The position numbers and the translations under genes are program-made. Shown piece after piece: positions 5,398 to 11,209 of a stretch of 11,209 nt of DNA. The DNA comes from Acidobacteriota bacterium. Lineage in GTDB: Bacteria; Acidobacteriota; Terriglobia; Acidiferrales; 2-02-FULL-67-57. The stretch spans positions 1-11,209 of the forward strand of contig JACPRL010000036.1 in assembly GCA_016189965.1 (NCBI GenBank), written 5' to 3'. The notes under the pieces were generated by a model. The model saw nothing but the letters and a program-made list of their open reading frames with translations, was not told the origin of the DNA and did not search any database. Numbering within the stretch: position 1 is the stretch's first letter; every line of letters begins with the position of its first letter.

Positions 5398-6504
5398 TTA
5401 TTCGTAGGCGAGGGCGATGATGGTGTCCTGGCGGGCGGCGAGCCAGGCGGGGTAGACGGCGCCGAGCAGGCCACCTAGGAAGGCGAGCAGAGCGGCGCGC
5501 GCCAGCCAGCCGGCGGTGATGAGGATGGTCAGGGTGGGGAATATTTCCTTGAGCAGGAAGGCGGTGGCGTAGCTCAAACCGACACCGGCCGCGACGCCCA
5601 CCGCGCAAAGCAACAGCGACTCGCGCAGCACCAGCCGGATGATGTCGCCATTCGACATCCCGAGCGATTTCAGGATGCCGATCTCGCGCGTGCGCTCGAG
5701 AATCGTGGTGTAGAGAGAAAGAAAGATGGCCAGGAACCCCACTACCACCGCCAAGGCGATCATCGAGTTGATGAAGGTGTCGAGCCCCGGCAGCCGCGAC
5801 GAGGTCATCATGGAGAGGTAGTCACGCACCGGGCGCAACTGGTGCCGGGGGAAGAGTTGGCGGATCTCCTCCGCCACTGCGTCCACGTTGGTGGGGTTGT
5901 CGCAGCGGATGAAGAAGAGGGTGGCTTTGTCGCGCGCGGCGGAAAGCTCCTGCAGGCGCTCAATGCGCGCGAAGAGCCGTGCCCCTTTGCCGTGCTCGAC
6001 GATGCCGCGAACGGTGAAATCGTTCTCGAACAGCCGCAGCGTGTCACCCACCTTGAGATTCTTCGCCGCCGCGTACCAGTCGTCCACCAGAATGTCGGTC
6101 GGCGCCTCGAACGGCCCGCCAGCGTGGTAGACGAAGCCGTTGCTCACCCGGTTGAAACTTTCCAGGTCGATCCCATAGACGATGTCGATTCCGCCCACGG
6201 TGTTGAATTGCAGCAAGACCGGGGCTACGGCCGCCACGTGGGGAATGGCGTCGAGCTTCTCTTTGATCTTGATGGGCATGGGGGCGCCGCTAAAGGCGAG
6301 CAGGAAGTTCGAGGCCGGGGGCTGCAGCATCAGGTCGGCGCCCACGCCCTCGATGCGCTTGGCCGTTTCTTGAAGCAGGCCCGTAGTGAGCCCGACGATA
6401 ATCACCACCAGGCACACCTCTACGCCCACCGCCACCACGGTAATCAGCGTCCGCAGCGGCCGGTGCAGCAGGTGGCCCACAATCAGGCTGCGCACCGCGC
6501 TCAT
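5398..6504 (-). CDS. ABC transporter permease, FtsX/LolC/MacB type
   Basis: A 368-residue inner-membrane protein with the 1+3 helix layout of the type VII ABC superfamily. TM1 is at about 19-43, a large periplasmic domain at about 45-243, then TM2 (245-267), TM3 (294-317) and TM4 (332-354). After TM2 comes the conserved coupling segment ERTREIGILKSLG (270-282), and it ends with the usual YPAWLAARQD motif. The periplasmic part resembles the MacB_PCD domain. Only one permease is encoded, so a homodimer (as in LolF or MacB systems) is expected rather than a LolC-LolE pair. The ATG at 6504 overlaps the upstream lipoprotein stop as ATGA, indicating translational coupling. A LolF-like role is favoured by the adjoining lipoprotein and LolA-like genes; MacB-type export cannot be excluded. 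Confidence 0.9.
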   Translation of the reverse strand: MSAVRSLIVGHLLHRPLRTLITVVAVGVEVCLVVIIVGLTTGLLQETAKRIEGVGADLMLQPPASNFLLAFSGAPMPIKIKEKLDAIPHVAAVAPVLLQFNTVGGIDIVYGIDLESFNRVSNGFVYHAGGPFEAPTDILVDDWYAAAKNLKVGDTLRLFENDFTVRGIVEHGKGARLFARIERLQELSAARDKATLFFIRCDNPTNVDAVAEEIRQLFPRHQLRPVRDYLSMMTSSRLPGLDTFINSMIALAVVVGFLAIFLSLYTTILERTREIGILKSLGMSNGDIIRLVLRESLLLCAVGVAAGVGLSYATAFLLKEIFPTLTILITAGWLARAALLAFLGGLLGAVYPAWLAARQDTIIALAYE

Positions 6505-7424
6505 GGCTGCTTCTCCGCGGCTTTCTCGGACTCTCTCTTCAGCTCCACCAGCTCGGCCCCCTCCGGCTTTTCCAGATGGAATTTCTCCGCCTCCAGCGGC
6601 TGGTTGAGCGTCAGTTCTTTCAGGATGAGCGTCAGGCGGTAGTCGTCCTGCGGGCGCACCAGTTCAATCCGCCGTGGGTAGCGGACCCCGTCCCACTCGC
6701 GCCATTCGCTGTAGTGGATGTCGGCGACCAGCCGGCCCTCGGGGTCGAACCGCTGCGCGCGCATGAGCTCCAGCGCGCTGCGCTCGAACCACCACTTGCG
6801 GTGCAGCGCCATCCGGCCGGCCTCGTTCAACACCACTTCCGAGAGGGCGTAGTAGCGCTGGCCGCCGAACTCGTTCTCCTCCACCAACACGGGCGTGTCC
6901 GGCCAGGGGGCCTCGAGGAAGAGCGCCTCGAGCAGGTGCTGCGGCCGCAGGTTCTCGATGGGTTTTTCGCTCCGCTTCTCGAGCTTGGTCGGGCCGACGA
7001 TGAACTTGTTGCGCGAGGGGATGAAAATCTGGAAGCGCTCATCGTCGGCCACCATGTCGAAGATGTTCTTGCGCACGATGGGCGCCTGGCCGATGACGCG
7101 GATCTGTTGCCGTGGGGCGCCGCCGTTCTCCGCGGCCGGGCGGCGCTGGGCCAGCACGAAAGCGCGGATGTCGCGGTACTCCTCGATGACGCCGCTATAG
7201 GCCGAGCCGGTCGCGGGCACCAGTTCCGCCCGGGCGTTGATCGAGGTGATGGCTGCCTGCTGGCGTTGGAGCCGCGCCACTAGCTCCGCGAGCGTGGCGG
7301 TCTGCAACGGCCGGACTTTTTCCGGCGGCAGCCGCTCGGTCTTCTTGATCCCGCAGCCCGGAAAGCCTAGCAGCGGCAGGGTGAACACTGCCACGGCGGC
7401 CAGTTGGAGCGATTTACGAAGCAC
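6501..7424 (-). CDS. Putative lipoprotein of the ABC/LolA cluster (LolB/DUF4292-like fold possible)
   Basis: A 307-residue exported protein if started at the GTG at 7424. The open frame extends upstream to 7808 but runs through the mltG gene in another frame and is not credible. From this start residues 1-23 make a signal sequence (MLRKSLQLAAVAVFTLPLLG) followed by FPGC. C24 fits a lipobox Cys with Gly at -1, though Phe at -3 is atypical. GAGAGAG lies just upstream. The mature protein begins with a helix rich in Gln/Ala (LAELVARLQRQQAAITSINA), then beta-rich segments (IRVIGQAPIVRKNIFDM, FQIFIPSRNKFIVGP) and ends in FHLEKPEGAELVELKRE. This pattern resembles LolA/LolB-fold and DUF4292-type proteins. 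It is first in the ABC block, has its own promoter candidate and overlaps the permease start. A LolB-like acceptor or a dedicated cargo/partner is inferred; the name is uncertain. Confidence 0.72.
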   Translation of the reverse strand: MLRKSLQLAAVAVFTLPLLGFPGCGIKKTERLPPEKVRPLQTATLAELVARLQRQQAAITSINARAELVPATGSAYSGVIEEYRDIRAFVLAQRRPAAENGGAPRQQIRVIGQAPIVRKNIFDMVADDERFQIFIPSRNKFIVGPTKLEKRSEKPIENLRPQHLLEALFLEAPWPDTPVLVEENEFGGQRYYALSEVVLNEAGRMALHRKWWFERSALELMRAQRFDPEGRLVADIHYSEWREWDGVRYPRRIELVRPQDDYRLTLILKELTLNQPLEAEKFHLEKPEGAELVELKRESEKAAEKQP

Positions 7425-7466
7425 AGTCTCTCTCAGCCGGTTCTCGGCGCGGTGCCCAAACTTAGC

Positions 7467-7496
7467 AGTGTAGCTGACGCTTTCTGAAACGGTCAA
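7467..7496 (-). promoter_or_regulatory. Sigma70-like promoter before the lipoprotein gene
   Basis: On the minus strand TTGACC (7496-7491; 5 of 6 matches to -35) and TACACT (7472-7467; 4 of 6 to -10) are 18 bp apart in the 106-bp gap between mltG and the lipoprotein GTG. Transcription would start near 7460, giving a leader of about 36 nt. It would let the ABC/LolA block be transcribed separately from ruvX-mltG. Confidence 0.5.
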
Positions 7497-7530
7497 CCGA
7501 CGCCGCGCCCGCCTTTGGTGGGAGCGCAGG

Positions 7531-8586
7531 CTAGGGTTTGCTGGTTGCCTTTTGTGCGCGGGAGTTCGCGGCGCGCTGGCGGCGGTAGCGGGCCACGTGG
7601 CGGGCATGCTCGGCGCCGCTGGAGGAAAACACGTGGCCGCCGCGGGTGTCGCTGACGAAGTAGAGGTAGTTTGTCTTCGGCGGATTGAGCGCGGCTTCGA
7701 GCGCCGCGCGGCCGGGCGAGGCAATCGGCCCCGGCGGCAGTCCCGCCCGCAGGTAGGTGTTGTAGGGCGACGTGCGCTCGAGGTCGGAGACGTTGACCTC
7801 GCCGTCAAAGACGCCGCCCTTGGCCAGCCGCTCGGCGTAGATGACGGTGGGGTCGCACTCCAGGCGCCAATTGCGCGCCAGCCGGTTGTGAAACACGCCG
7901 GCGATCAGGCCCCGCTCCTCGGCCACTCCGGTCTCCTTCTCCACCAGCGAGGCGAGCGTGACCAGTTGGTGCGGGGTGAGCTTCAGCGGGGTCGCGGCCT
8001 GCTCGGCCAAAGAAGTGTAGACCCGGCGGAAGCGCTCCGCCATCGTGTGCACCATCACCCGAGGGTCGGCGGGGCGCGCGAAGCGGTAGGTGTCCGGGAA
8101 GAGGTAGCCTTCGAGGTTTTTGGCCTCCGGCGCCAAGTCGCGGATCAGTTCGGTGTTTTCCGTGGCGGCCAGAATGGCTTGGCGCGGAGCCAGCCCCAGC
8201 CGCGCGACCGCTTCGGCGATGTCCCAGCGGGTATAGCCCTCGGGGATGACCAGGGCGTAGAGGTGGACTTCACCGCGGGCCAGCTTGGCGAAGACGCCGG
8301 CGGGGCTCACCCGGCCTTCGAAGACGTACTCGCCCGCTTTCAGCGTGCGGTGGGGTTGGGCGTAGGCGTAGAGCAGGAAGGGCAGGCGCGCGCGCAGCAC
8401 GCCGGCCTCGACCAGCCGGTCGGCGATGGCGCGGCGGCCGAGCCCCTGCTCGATGACTACGACAGCACGCTCCTCATAGCCCTGGTAAGGCCAGAGGAGA
8501 AGCCCGACGAACACGAGCAGGAGAAGCGCGAGGATTCCCGCGAGAGTTCGGGGCCAACGGCGGCGGTTCTGTCGGCGCGGCACCAT
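7531..8586 (-). CDS. mltG: Endolytic murein transglycosylase MltG (YceG-like)
   Basis: 351 residues from the ATG at 8586, which shares its A with the ruvX stop (TGATG); a GTG at 8589 would add one residue and overlap the stop fully. A basic cytoplasmic tail precedes one transmembrane helix (about 14-32, TLAGILALLLLVFVGLLLW), leaving the rest periplasmic. A LysM-like segment with GEYVFEGRVSPAGVFAKLARGE (about 85-106) precedes the YceG catalytic domain with NLEGYLFPDTY (157-167), the catalytic Glu in LVEKET (E216 from this start, corresponding to E218 of E. coli) and the motifs GVFHNRL, LECDPTVIYA and SPYNTYLRAGLPPGPI. MltG cleaves nascent glycan strands in the inner membrane's outer leaflet and sets their length. 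Length is family-typical and every key motif is present. The order ruvX-mltG is a common bacterial arrangement. Confidence 0.95.
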   Translation of the reverse strand: MVPRRQNRRRWPRTLAGILALLLLVFVGLLLWPYQGYEERAVVVIEQGLGRRAIADRLVEAGVLRARLPFLLYAYAQPHRTLKAGEYVFEGRVSPAGVFAKLARGEVHLYALVIPEGYTRWDIAEAVARLGLAPRQAILAATENTELIRDLAPEAKNLEGYLFPDTYRFARPADPRVMVHTMAERFRRVYTSLAEQAATPLKLTPHQLVTLASLVEKETGVAEERGLIAGVFHNRLARNWRLECDPTVIYAERLAKGGVFDGEVNVSDLERTSPYNTYLRAGLPPGPIASPGRAALEAALNPPKTNYLYFVSDTRGGHVFSSSGAEHARHVARYRRQRAANSRAQKATSKP

Positions 8587-9050
8587 CACGCGCTGTGCGC
8601 CGCTCCGGTCGGCGCGTCGGGGCGGCGCGCGGCGCGGTCGTCGAGGTAGCTTTGCAGGATGAGGGCGGCGGCGACGCGGTCCACGGCTTCTTTGCGTTTC
8701 TTGCTCGAGCCGCCACGCGCGCGCAACAGGTGCTCGGCTTCCACCGAGGTGAGGCGCTCGTCGTAGAGCTCGACCGGCAGCTTGAGCGCGCGGCGCAGCC
8801 AGGCGGCAAACCGTTCGGCCTCCTGCGCGCGCGCCCCGGCGAAGCCTTTCAGGTGCAGGGGATGGCCGACGATGAGGCGCTCGACGCCCAAGGCTTCGAC
8901 CAGTTCGCGCAGGTGCGCCAGGTCGGCGCGCTTGTTCGTCCGGCGCAGGGTGGGCAGGCCTTGGGCGATGAGGCCGGTGGGGTCGCTGACGGCCAGGCCG
9001 ATGTTCTTGCTGCCGAGGTCAATGGCCAGCGTGCGTGCACCGCGATTCAT
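8586..9050 (-). CDS. ruvX: RuvX/YqgF: putative Holliday junction resolvase / pre-16S rRNA nuclease
   Basis: 154 residues from the ATG at 9050. The open frame continues upstream to 9266, but that extension translates repeat sequence and is not part of the family. RNase H-like fold motifs are intact: LAIDLGSKNIGLAVSD with D11 and D23, LIVGHPLHLKG (59-69) where VGLPL-type sequence is usual, YDERLTSVEAE with E98, and KEAVDRVAAALILQSYLD with D124, giving the acidic catalytic set. YqgF/RuvX trims the 5' end of pre-16S rRNA in E. coli and related proteins cut branched DNA. It is a cytoplasmic enzyme. The C-terminus has a short basic tail (RAARRPDAPTGAAHSA). No ribosome-binding site precedes the ATG, while TATAAT ends 6 nt before it, so the mRNA may be leaderless. 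It is the first gene of the minus-strand series. Confidence 0.93.
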   Translation of the reverse strand: MNRGARTLAIDLGSKNIGLAVSDPTGLIAQGLPTLRRTNKRADLAHLRELVEALGVERLIVGHPLHLKGFAGARAQEAERFAAWLRRALKLPVELYDERLTSVEAEHLLRARGGSSKKRKEAVDRVAAALILQSYLDDRAARRPDAPTGAAHSA

Positions 9051-9056
9051 CCAGAC

Positions 9057-9062
9057 ATTATA
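9057..9062 (-). promoter_or_regulatory. Perfect -10 box TATAAT of ruvX, probably leaderless transcript
   Basis: The minus strand reads TATAAT at 9062-9057, then GTCTGG and ATG. With standard spacing the transcription start falls on the A of the ATG (9050). No good -35 is found 16-18 bp upstream (ACGAAG at 9085-9080), where the repeat element begins. Confidence 0.5.
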
Positions 9063-9071
9063 GACCAGCGA

Positions 9072-9119
9072 CCCTTCGACTTCGTCCCGACTTAAGTCGG
9101 GACTTCGCTCAGGGCAAGC
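9072..9119. repeat. Interspersed repeat unit 1 with a perfect 20-bp palindrome
   Basis: CCTTCGACT (9073-9081) and TTCGCTCAGG (9104-9113) flank GTCCCGACTTAAGTCGGGAC (9084-9103), a perfect palindrome. The same outer sequences recur in unit 2 (9204-9325), and in shortened form in unit 3. Such units with a TTCGCTCAGG end are common short dispersed repeats in several bacterial phyla, from memory. It is non-coding. Confidence 0.7.
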
Positions 9120-9141
9120 CAGCGAAGAACGAAAAACGATT

Positions 9142-9174
9142 GAAACCACAGATGCACACAGATGAACACAGATA
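9142..9174 (+). repeat. 33-bp direct repeat, copy 1 (three decamer-like units)
   Basis: An exact duplicate of 10875-10907. It is built of three 10-bp steps, ACCACAGATG, CACACAGATG and AACACAGATA. Both copies are followed within 25 bp by GCGAAAAAC (9191-9199 here). The sequence resembles a very common dispersed bacterial repeat known to me from many genomes. Confidence 0.85.
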
Positions 9175-9203
9175 AAGACAAGTTCGAAAAGCGAAAAACA
9201 GAT

Positions 9204-9325
9204 CCTTCGACTCCGCCCCGCCCTTTCGCAGACTGAGGGTCGCCCAGCGACACGCCCACGCGGCAACCATCGGCGAGGTGGCGACAGCGATCACGCGAAA
9301 GGGCGGGACTTCGCTCAGGATGACA
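9204..9325. repeat. Interspersed repeat unit 2 with a long hairpin
   Basis: CCTTCGACTCCG (9204-9215) and ACTTCGCTCAGGATGACA (9308-9325) bracket perfect 13-bp inverted arms, CCCGCCCTTTCGC (9217-9229) and GCGAAAGGGCGGG (9295-9307). Inside the 65-nt loop a second pair, GTCGCC (9239-9244) and GGCGAC (9280-9285), could stack on it. No coding frame is credible. Confidence 0.7.
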
Positions 9326-9363
9326 GCGCTGGCTGGAGGAGATGGCTACTAGCCGCGGTGGTT

Positions 9364-9409
9364 CCCAGCGGCGCCCCTCGACTGCGCTCGGGATAAAGGA
9401 GCCGCTGGG
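9364..9409. repeat. Interspersed repeat unit 3, core inside a 9-bp inverted repeat
   Basis: CCCAGCGGC (9364-9372) and GCCGCTGGG (9401-9409) are perfect arms. The loop holds CCTCGACTGCGCTCGGGAT (9376-9394), a shortened version of the ends of units 1 and 2 with nothing inserted. GTTC/GAAC at 9361-9364 and 9413-9416 can extend the stem past a bulge. Confidence 0.6.
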
Positions 9410-9455
9410 CTGAACTAGAGCGGGTTGTGCGGTTTCGAGGGCCACAGGTTGTCTC

Positions 9456-9484
9456 TTGCGCGGCGGGGACGGCGGACGTATCGT
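9456..9484 (+). promoter_or_regulatory. Weak promoter candidate of the M48 gene
   Basis: TTGCGC (9456-9461) and TATCGT (9479-9484) are 17 bp apart, with 3 and 4 of 6 consensus matches, 27 bp before the ATG at 9512. The remainder of the 9051-9511 gap holds the repeats listed and the ruvX promoter; I see no gene in it. Confidence 0.25.
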
Positions 9485-9511
9485 ACCCCACTTCAGACAG
9501 GAGATGTTGCT

Positions 9512-10867
9512 ATGAGGCGCTTTGGGCTTCTCTTTCTTGCTGCATTCCTGTTTTCACTGCTGCTTGCCTGGATGCCGGTGAGTGCCGTGCTGGCGAGTCC
9601 GGCCGCGGCACAAGCCGAGGAGGCCCCGCCGGCCGCGGAGGCTCCGCCGGTGGTGGAGAAGAAGGAGATCAAGACTTATACGCTGCCGCCGGAACGCTAT
9701 GAAAAAGCGGTGGCGTACTCGCGGGCGCGCTACCGGCTGTACTTCGTCGGCTTCGCTTATGGCCTGCTGGTTCTGCTGGTGGTGCTCGGGGGGCGGGTGG
9801 CGCCGCGCTTCCGCGATTGGGCAGAAGGGAGCTCGCGGCGCCGCTTCGTGCAAGCGGTGGTCTACGTCCCGCTGCTGCTGCTGACCCTGGCGGTGCTCGG
9901 CCTGCCGACGGACATCTACGGCCACTGGCTCTCGCTCACCTACGAGCAGTCGGTGCAGGGCTGGGGCTCCTGGCTGTGGGACTGGAGCAAGGCGCAACTG
10001 ATTTCCCTCGTTGTCGGTGTCTTGTTGGTCTGGATTCTCTACGGCGTCATCCGGCGGAGCCCGCGCCGCTGGTGGTTTTACTTCTGGCTGGCGGCGCTGC
10101 CGATAATTATTTTCCTGCAGTTCATCAGCCCCTACGTGCTGGAGCCGCTCTTTTTCAAGTTCGAGCCGCTGGAGCAGACCCAGCCGGCGCTGGTGGTGGA
10201 AATCGAGAAGGTGGTGGGGCGCGCGGGGCTGGAGATTCCCCGCCAGCGCATGTTCGAGATGAAAGCCAGCGAAAAATACAAGGCCGTCAACGCCTACGTC
10301 ACCGGCTTTGGGGGCTCGAAGCGCATCGTGGTCTGGGACACCACGCTCGAAAAGATGACTGCACCCCAGACGCTCTTGGTTTTTGGGCATGAAATGGGAC
10401 ACTACGTCCTCGGCCACCTCTACAAGGGCATCGCCTTTTTCGCCGCCGTTCTACTGCTCTTCCTCTGCCTCGGTTATCGCGGGCTCCACGCGGTGCTCGG
10501 CCGCTGGGGCGAACACTGGGCCATCCGCGGCGTGGACGACTGGGCCTCGCTGCCCGTGCTGCTCCTGCTGCTTTCGGTGTTTGGTTTCTTCTTCTCCCCG
10601 GTGGCCAATAGCTTCAGTCGCTACCTGGAGCATCAGGCCGATACCTACGGGCTCGAAGTGACGCACGGCATCGTGCCCGAGTCGGCCGAGGCGGCGGCGG
10701 GGGCGTTCCAGGTTCTGGGCGAGATCAACTTGGCCGATCCGAACCCGAGCACGTTCATCAAAGTGTGGCTCTACAGCCACCCGCCGTTGAACGAGCGCAT
10801 CGTCTTCGCCCAGACCTACGACCCGTGGGGGAAGGGAGAACCGACGCAGTTCGTCCCGGAACGATAG
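9512..10867 (+). CDS. Membrane M48-family zinc metallopeptidase (Ste24/CAAX protease 1-like)
   Basis: 451 residues from the ATG at 9512, with AGGAG (9499-9503) 8 nt upstream; an in-frame opening back to 9425 lacks such a site. A signal peptide or first helix covers about 1-28, then an Ala/Pro/Glu-rich linker (33-50). Transmembrane helices lie near 76-94, 115-132, 162-180, 188-206, 305-323 and 347-365. The zinc site is HEMGH (293-297) with the third ligand E373 in EHQAD (373-377), and the conserved SHPP (422-425) follows. The order and the N-terminal membrane block (Peptidase_M48_N-like) match Ste24-type intramembrane proteases, which cut after prenylated cysteines in eukaryotes; bacterial members probably clear misfolded or clogged membrane proteins. 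All catalytic residues are present. It stands alone, between two identical 33-bp repeats. Confidence 0.93.
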   Translation: MRRFGLLFLAAFLFSLLLAWMPVSAVLASPAAAQAEEAPPAAEAPPVVEKKEIKTYTLPPERYEKAVAYSRARYRLYFVGFAYGLLVLLVVLGGRVAPRFRDWAEGSSRRRFVQAVVYVPLLLLTLAVLGLPTDIYGHWLSLTYEQSVQGWGSWLWDWSKAQLISLVVGVLLVWILYGVIRRSPRRWWFYFWLAALPIIIFLQFISPYVLEPLFFKFEPLEQTQPALVVEIEKVVGRAGLEIPRQRMFEMKASEKYKAVNAYVTGFGGSKRIVVWDTTLEKMTAPQTLLVFGHEMGHYVLGHLYKGIAFFAAVLLLFLCLGYRGLHAVLGRWGEHWAIRGVDDWASLPVLLLLLSVFGFFFSPVANSFSRYLEHQADTYGLEVTHGIVPESAEAAAGAFQVLGEINLADPNPSTFIKVWLYSHPPLNERIVFAQTYDPWGKGEPTQFVPER

Positions 10868-10874
10868 AAAAGAC

Positions 10875-10907
10875 GAAACCACAGATGCACACAGATGAAC
10901 ACAGATA
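10875..10907 (+). repeat. 33-bp direct repeat, copy 2
   Basis: Identical base for base and in orientation to 9142-9174. It begins 8 bp after the M48 stop codon and is followed by GCGAAAAAC at 10916-10924. The two copies enclose the whole M48 gene. Confidence 0.85.
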
Positions 10908-10928
10908 TGTGAGCAGCGAAAAACGGAA

Positions 10929-11209
10929 ATGCCTGAGAACAGACCGAGGAGGGTAGGACTGACGGTCAAGCCGGTGACGCCGAGCCGCTGGCGCGACCTC
11001 GAGCTGCTCTTCGGGCCACGGGGGGCCTGCGGCGGCTGCTGGTGCATGTGGTGGCGGGTGAGCCGGTCGCAGTTCGAGCGGCAGCGGGGCGCGAGGAACA
11101 AGCGCGCCCTGAAGCGGATTGTGCAATCGGGCCGGGCGCCCGGCCTGCTGGCCTACGACGGTCCGGAGCCGGTCGCCTGGGTAGCGCTCGCCCCGCGCCC
11201 GTCCTATCC
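10929..11209 (+). CDS. GNAT-family N-acetyltransferase, 5' part (cut by window edge)
   Basis: An open frame runs from the ATG at 10929 to the right edge with no stop. The protein reads LTVKPVTPSRWRDLELLFGP, then RGACGGCWCMWWR and later APGLLAYDGPEPVAWVALAP. The GACGGCWCMWWR motif and the following AYDGPEPVAWVALAPR (the beta4-like strand before the acetyl-CoA site) are typical of a GNAT subgroup in bacteria. GNAT enzymes transfer acetyl from acetyl-CoA to an amine; the substrate is unknown and the acetyl-CoA-binding part is outside. Start choice is open. The ATG at 10929 has no ribosome-binding site. The strong GAGGAGGG at 10946-10953 points instead to CTG at 10959 (L of LTVKPVTP), where relatives, from memory, begin. 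The coordinates give the longer version. Confidence 0.82.
   Translation, partial: MPENRPRRVGLTVKPVTPSRWRDLELLFGPRGACGGCWCMWWRVSRSQFERQRGARNKRALKRIVQSGRAPGLLAYDGPEPVAWVALAPRPSY
10946..10953 (+). promoter_or_regulatory. Strong ribosome-binding site pointing to a CTG start (10959)
   Basis: GAGGAGGG has its GGAGG core at 10948-10952, leaving 6 nt to the in-frame CTG at 10959-10961. No ATG, GTG or TTG in this frame lies at a proper distance; the next GTG is at 10974. This suggests rare CTG initiation of the GNAT gene. Confidence 0.45.

Noticed and set aside
5316..5474. N-terminal extension of the ABC ATPase frame
   Set aside because: Low-complexity Ser/Pro/Arg sequence overlapping the permease 3' end; the GTG at 5315 has a ribosome-binding site and gives a family-length protein.
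7552..8649. 365-codon plus-strand open frame opposite mltG
   Set aside because: Shadow of mltG, whose catalytic and structural motifs are all on the minus strand.
9144..9174. Decamer-periodic repeat considered as a CRISPR array
   Set aside because: Units are 10 bp without spacers and only two distant copies exist; not CRISPR architecture.
9051..9266. N-terminal extension of the RuvX frame
   Set aside because: It translates the dispersed repeats (CVHLCASVVS-type and PERSPDLSRDE-type peptides), known false coding of such repeats.
9092..9445. 117-codon minus-strand frame in the intergenic region
   Set aside because: Made of repeat translations (PERSPALSRD, CVHLWFQ) with no family; non-coding repeat DNA.
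9504..9515. Three-codon frame ATG TTG CTA TGA overlapping the M48 start
   Set aside because: Its ATG touches the Shine-Dalgarno, too near for initiation; probably chance.

Overview
The window is about 11.2 kb of high-GC bacterial chromosome. One counted line, 4321-4380, is 45/60 G+C. The gene content is Gram-negative: a LolA-like carrier, a LolCDE/MacB-type ABC transporter, a lipoprotein, MltG and RuvX. Short interspersed repeats of two kinds occur (an ACCACAGATG-type decamer array and TTCGACT...TTCGCTCAGG units). From memory this combination, and the small membrane protein beside the ABC genes, suggests Acidobacteriota. That assignment is an inference; no rRNA or other marker is present.

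Layout, left to right. The 5' end of a radical SAM gene runs off the left edge on the minus strand. Divergent to it, on the plus strand, are an SDR oxidoreductase and a DedA membrane protein fused to a rhodanese domain. The rhodanese frame is interrupted by a single in-frame TGA two residues after the catalytic cysteine. Nine minus-strand genes follow, transcribed from about 9050 down to 2296: ruvX, mltG, a putative lipoprotein, an FtsX-type permease, an ABC ATPase, a small single-pass membrane protein, a LolA-like protein and two unrecognised genes. The last two are much lower in GC than the rest. Three junctions are stop/start overlaps, and a good sigma70-like promoter lies in front of the lipoprotein gene. 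A 461-bp non-coding region (9051-9511) is filled with hairpin-bearing repeats. On its other side a membrane M48 metallopeptidase gene runs on the plus strand, flanked by two identical 33-bp direct repeats. The 5' end of a GNAT acetyltransferase gene runs off the right edge.

How the genes work together. The block 3505-7424 looks like a lipoprotein-sorting or envelope export module: lipoprotein, one permease (presumably a homodimer), a LolD/MacB-like ATPase, an anchored accessory protein and a periplasmic LolA-like carrier. It sits downstream of mltG, which cuts nascent glycan strands, and ruvX, so most of the window is envelope biogenesis.

The strongest lead is the TGA at 2078-2080. It replaces what I recall as a conserved cysteine in the active-site loop. 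Reading resumes in frame with typical rhodanese sequence to a natural stop at 2228-2230. A stem-loop of the size, loop composition and spacing of a bacterial SECIS element lies just downstream. It is either a candidate selenocysteine-containing DedA-rhodanese protein or a simple nonsense change or sequencing error; the sequence alone cannot decide.
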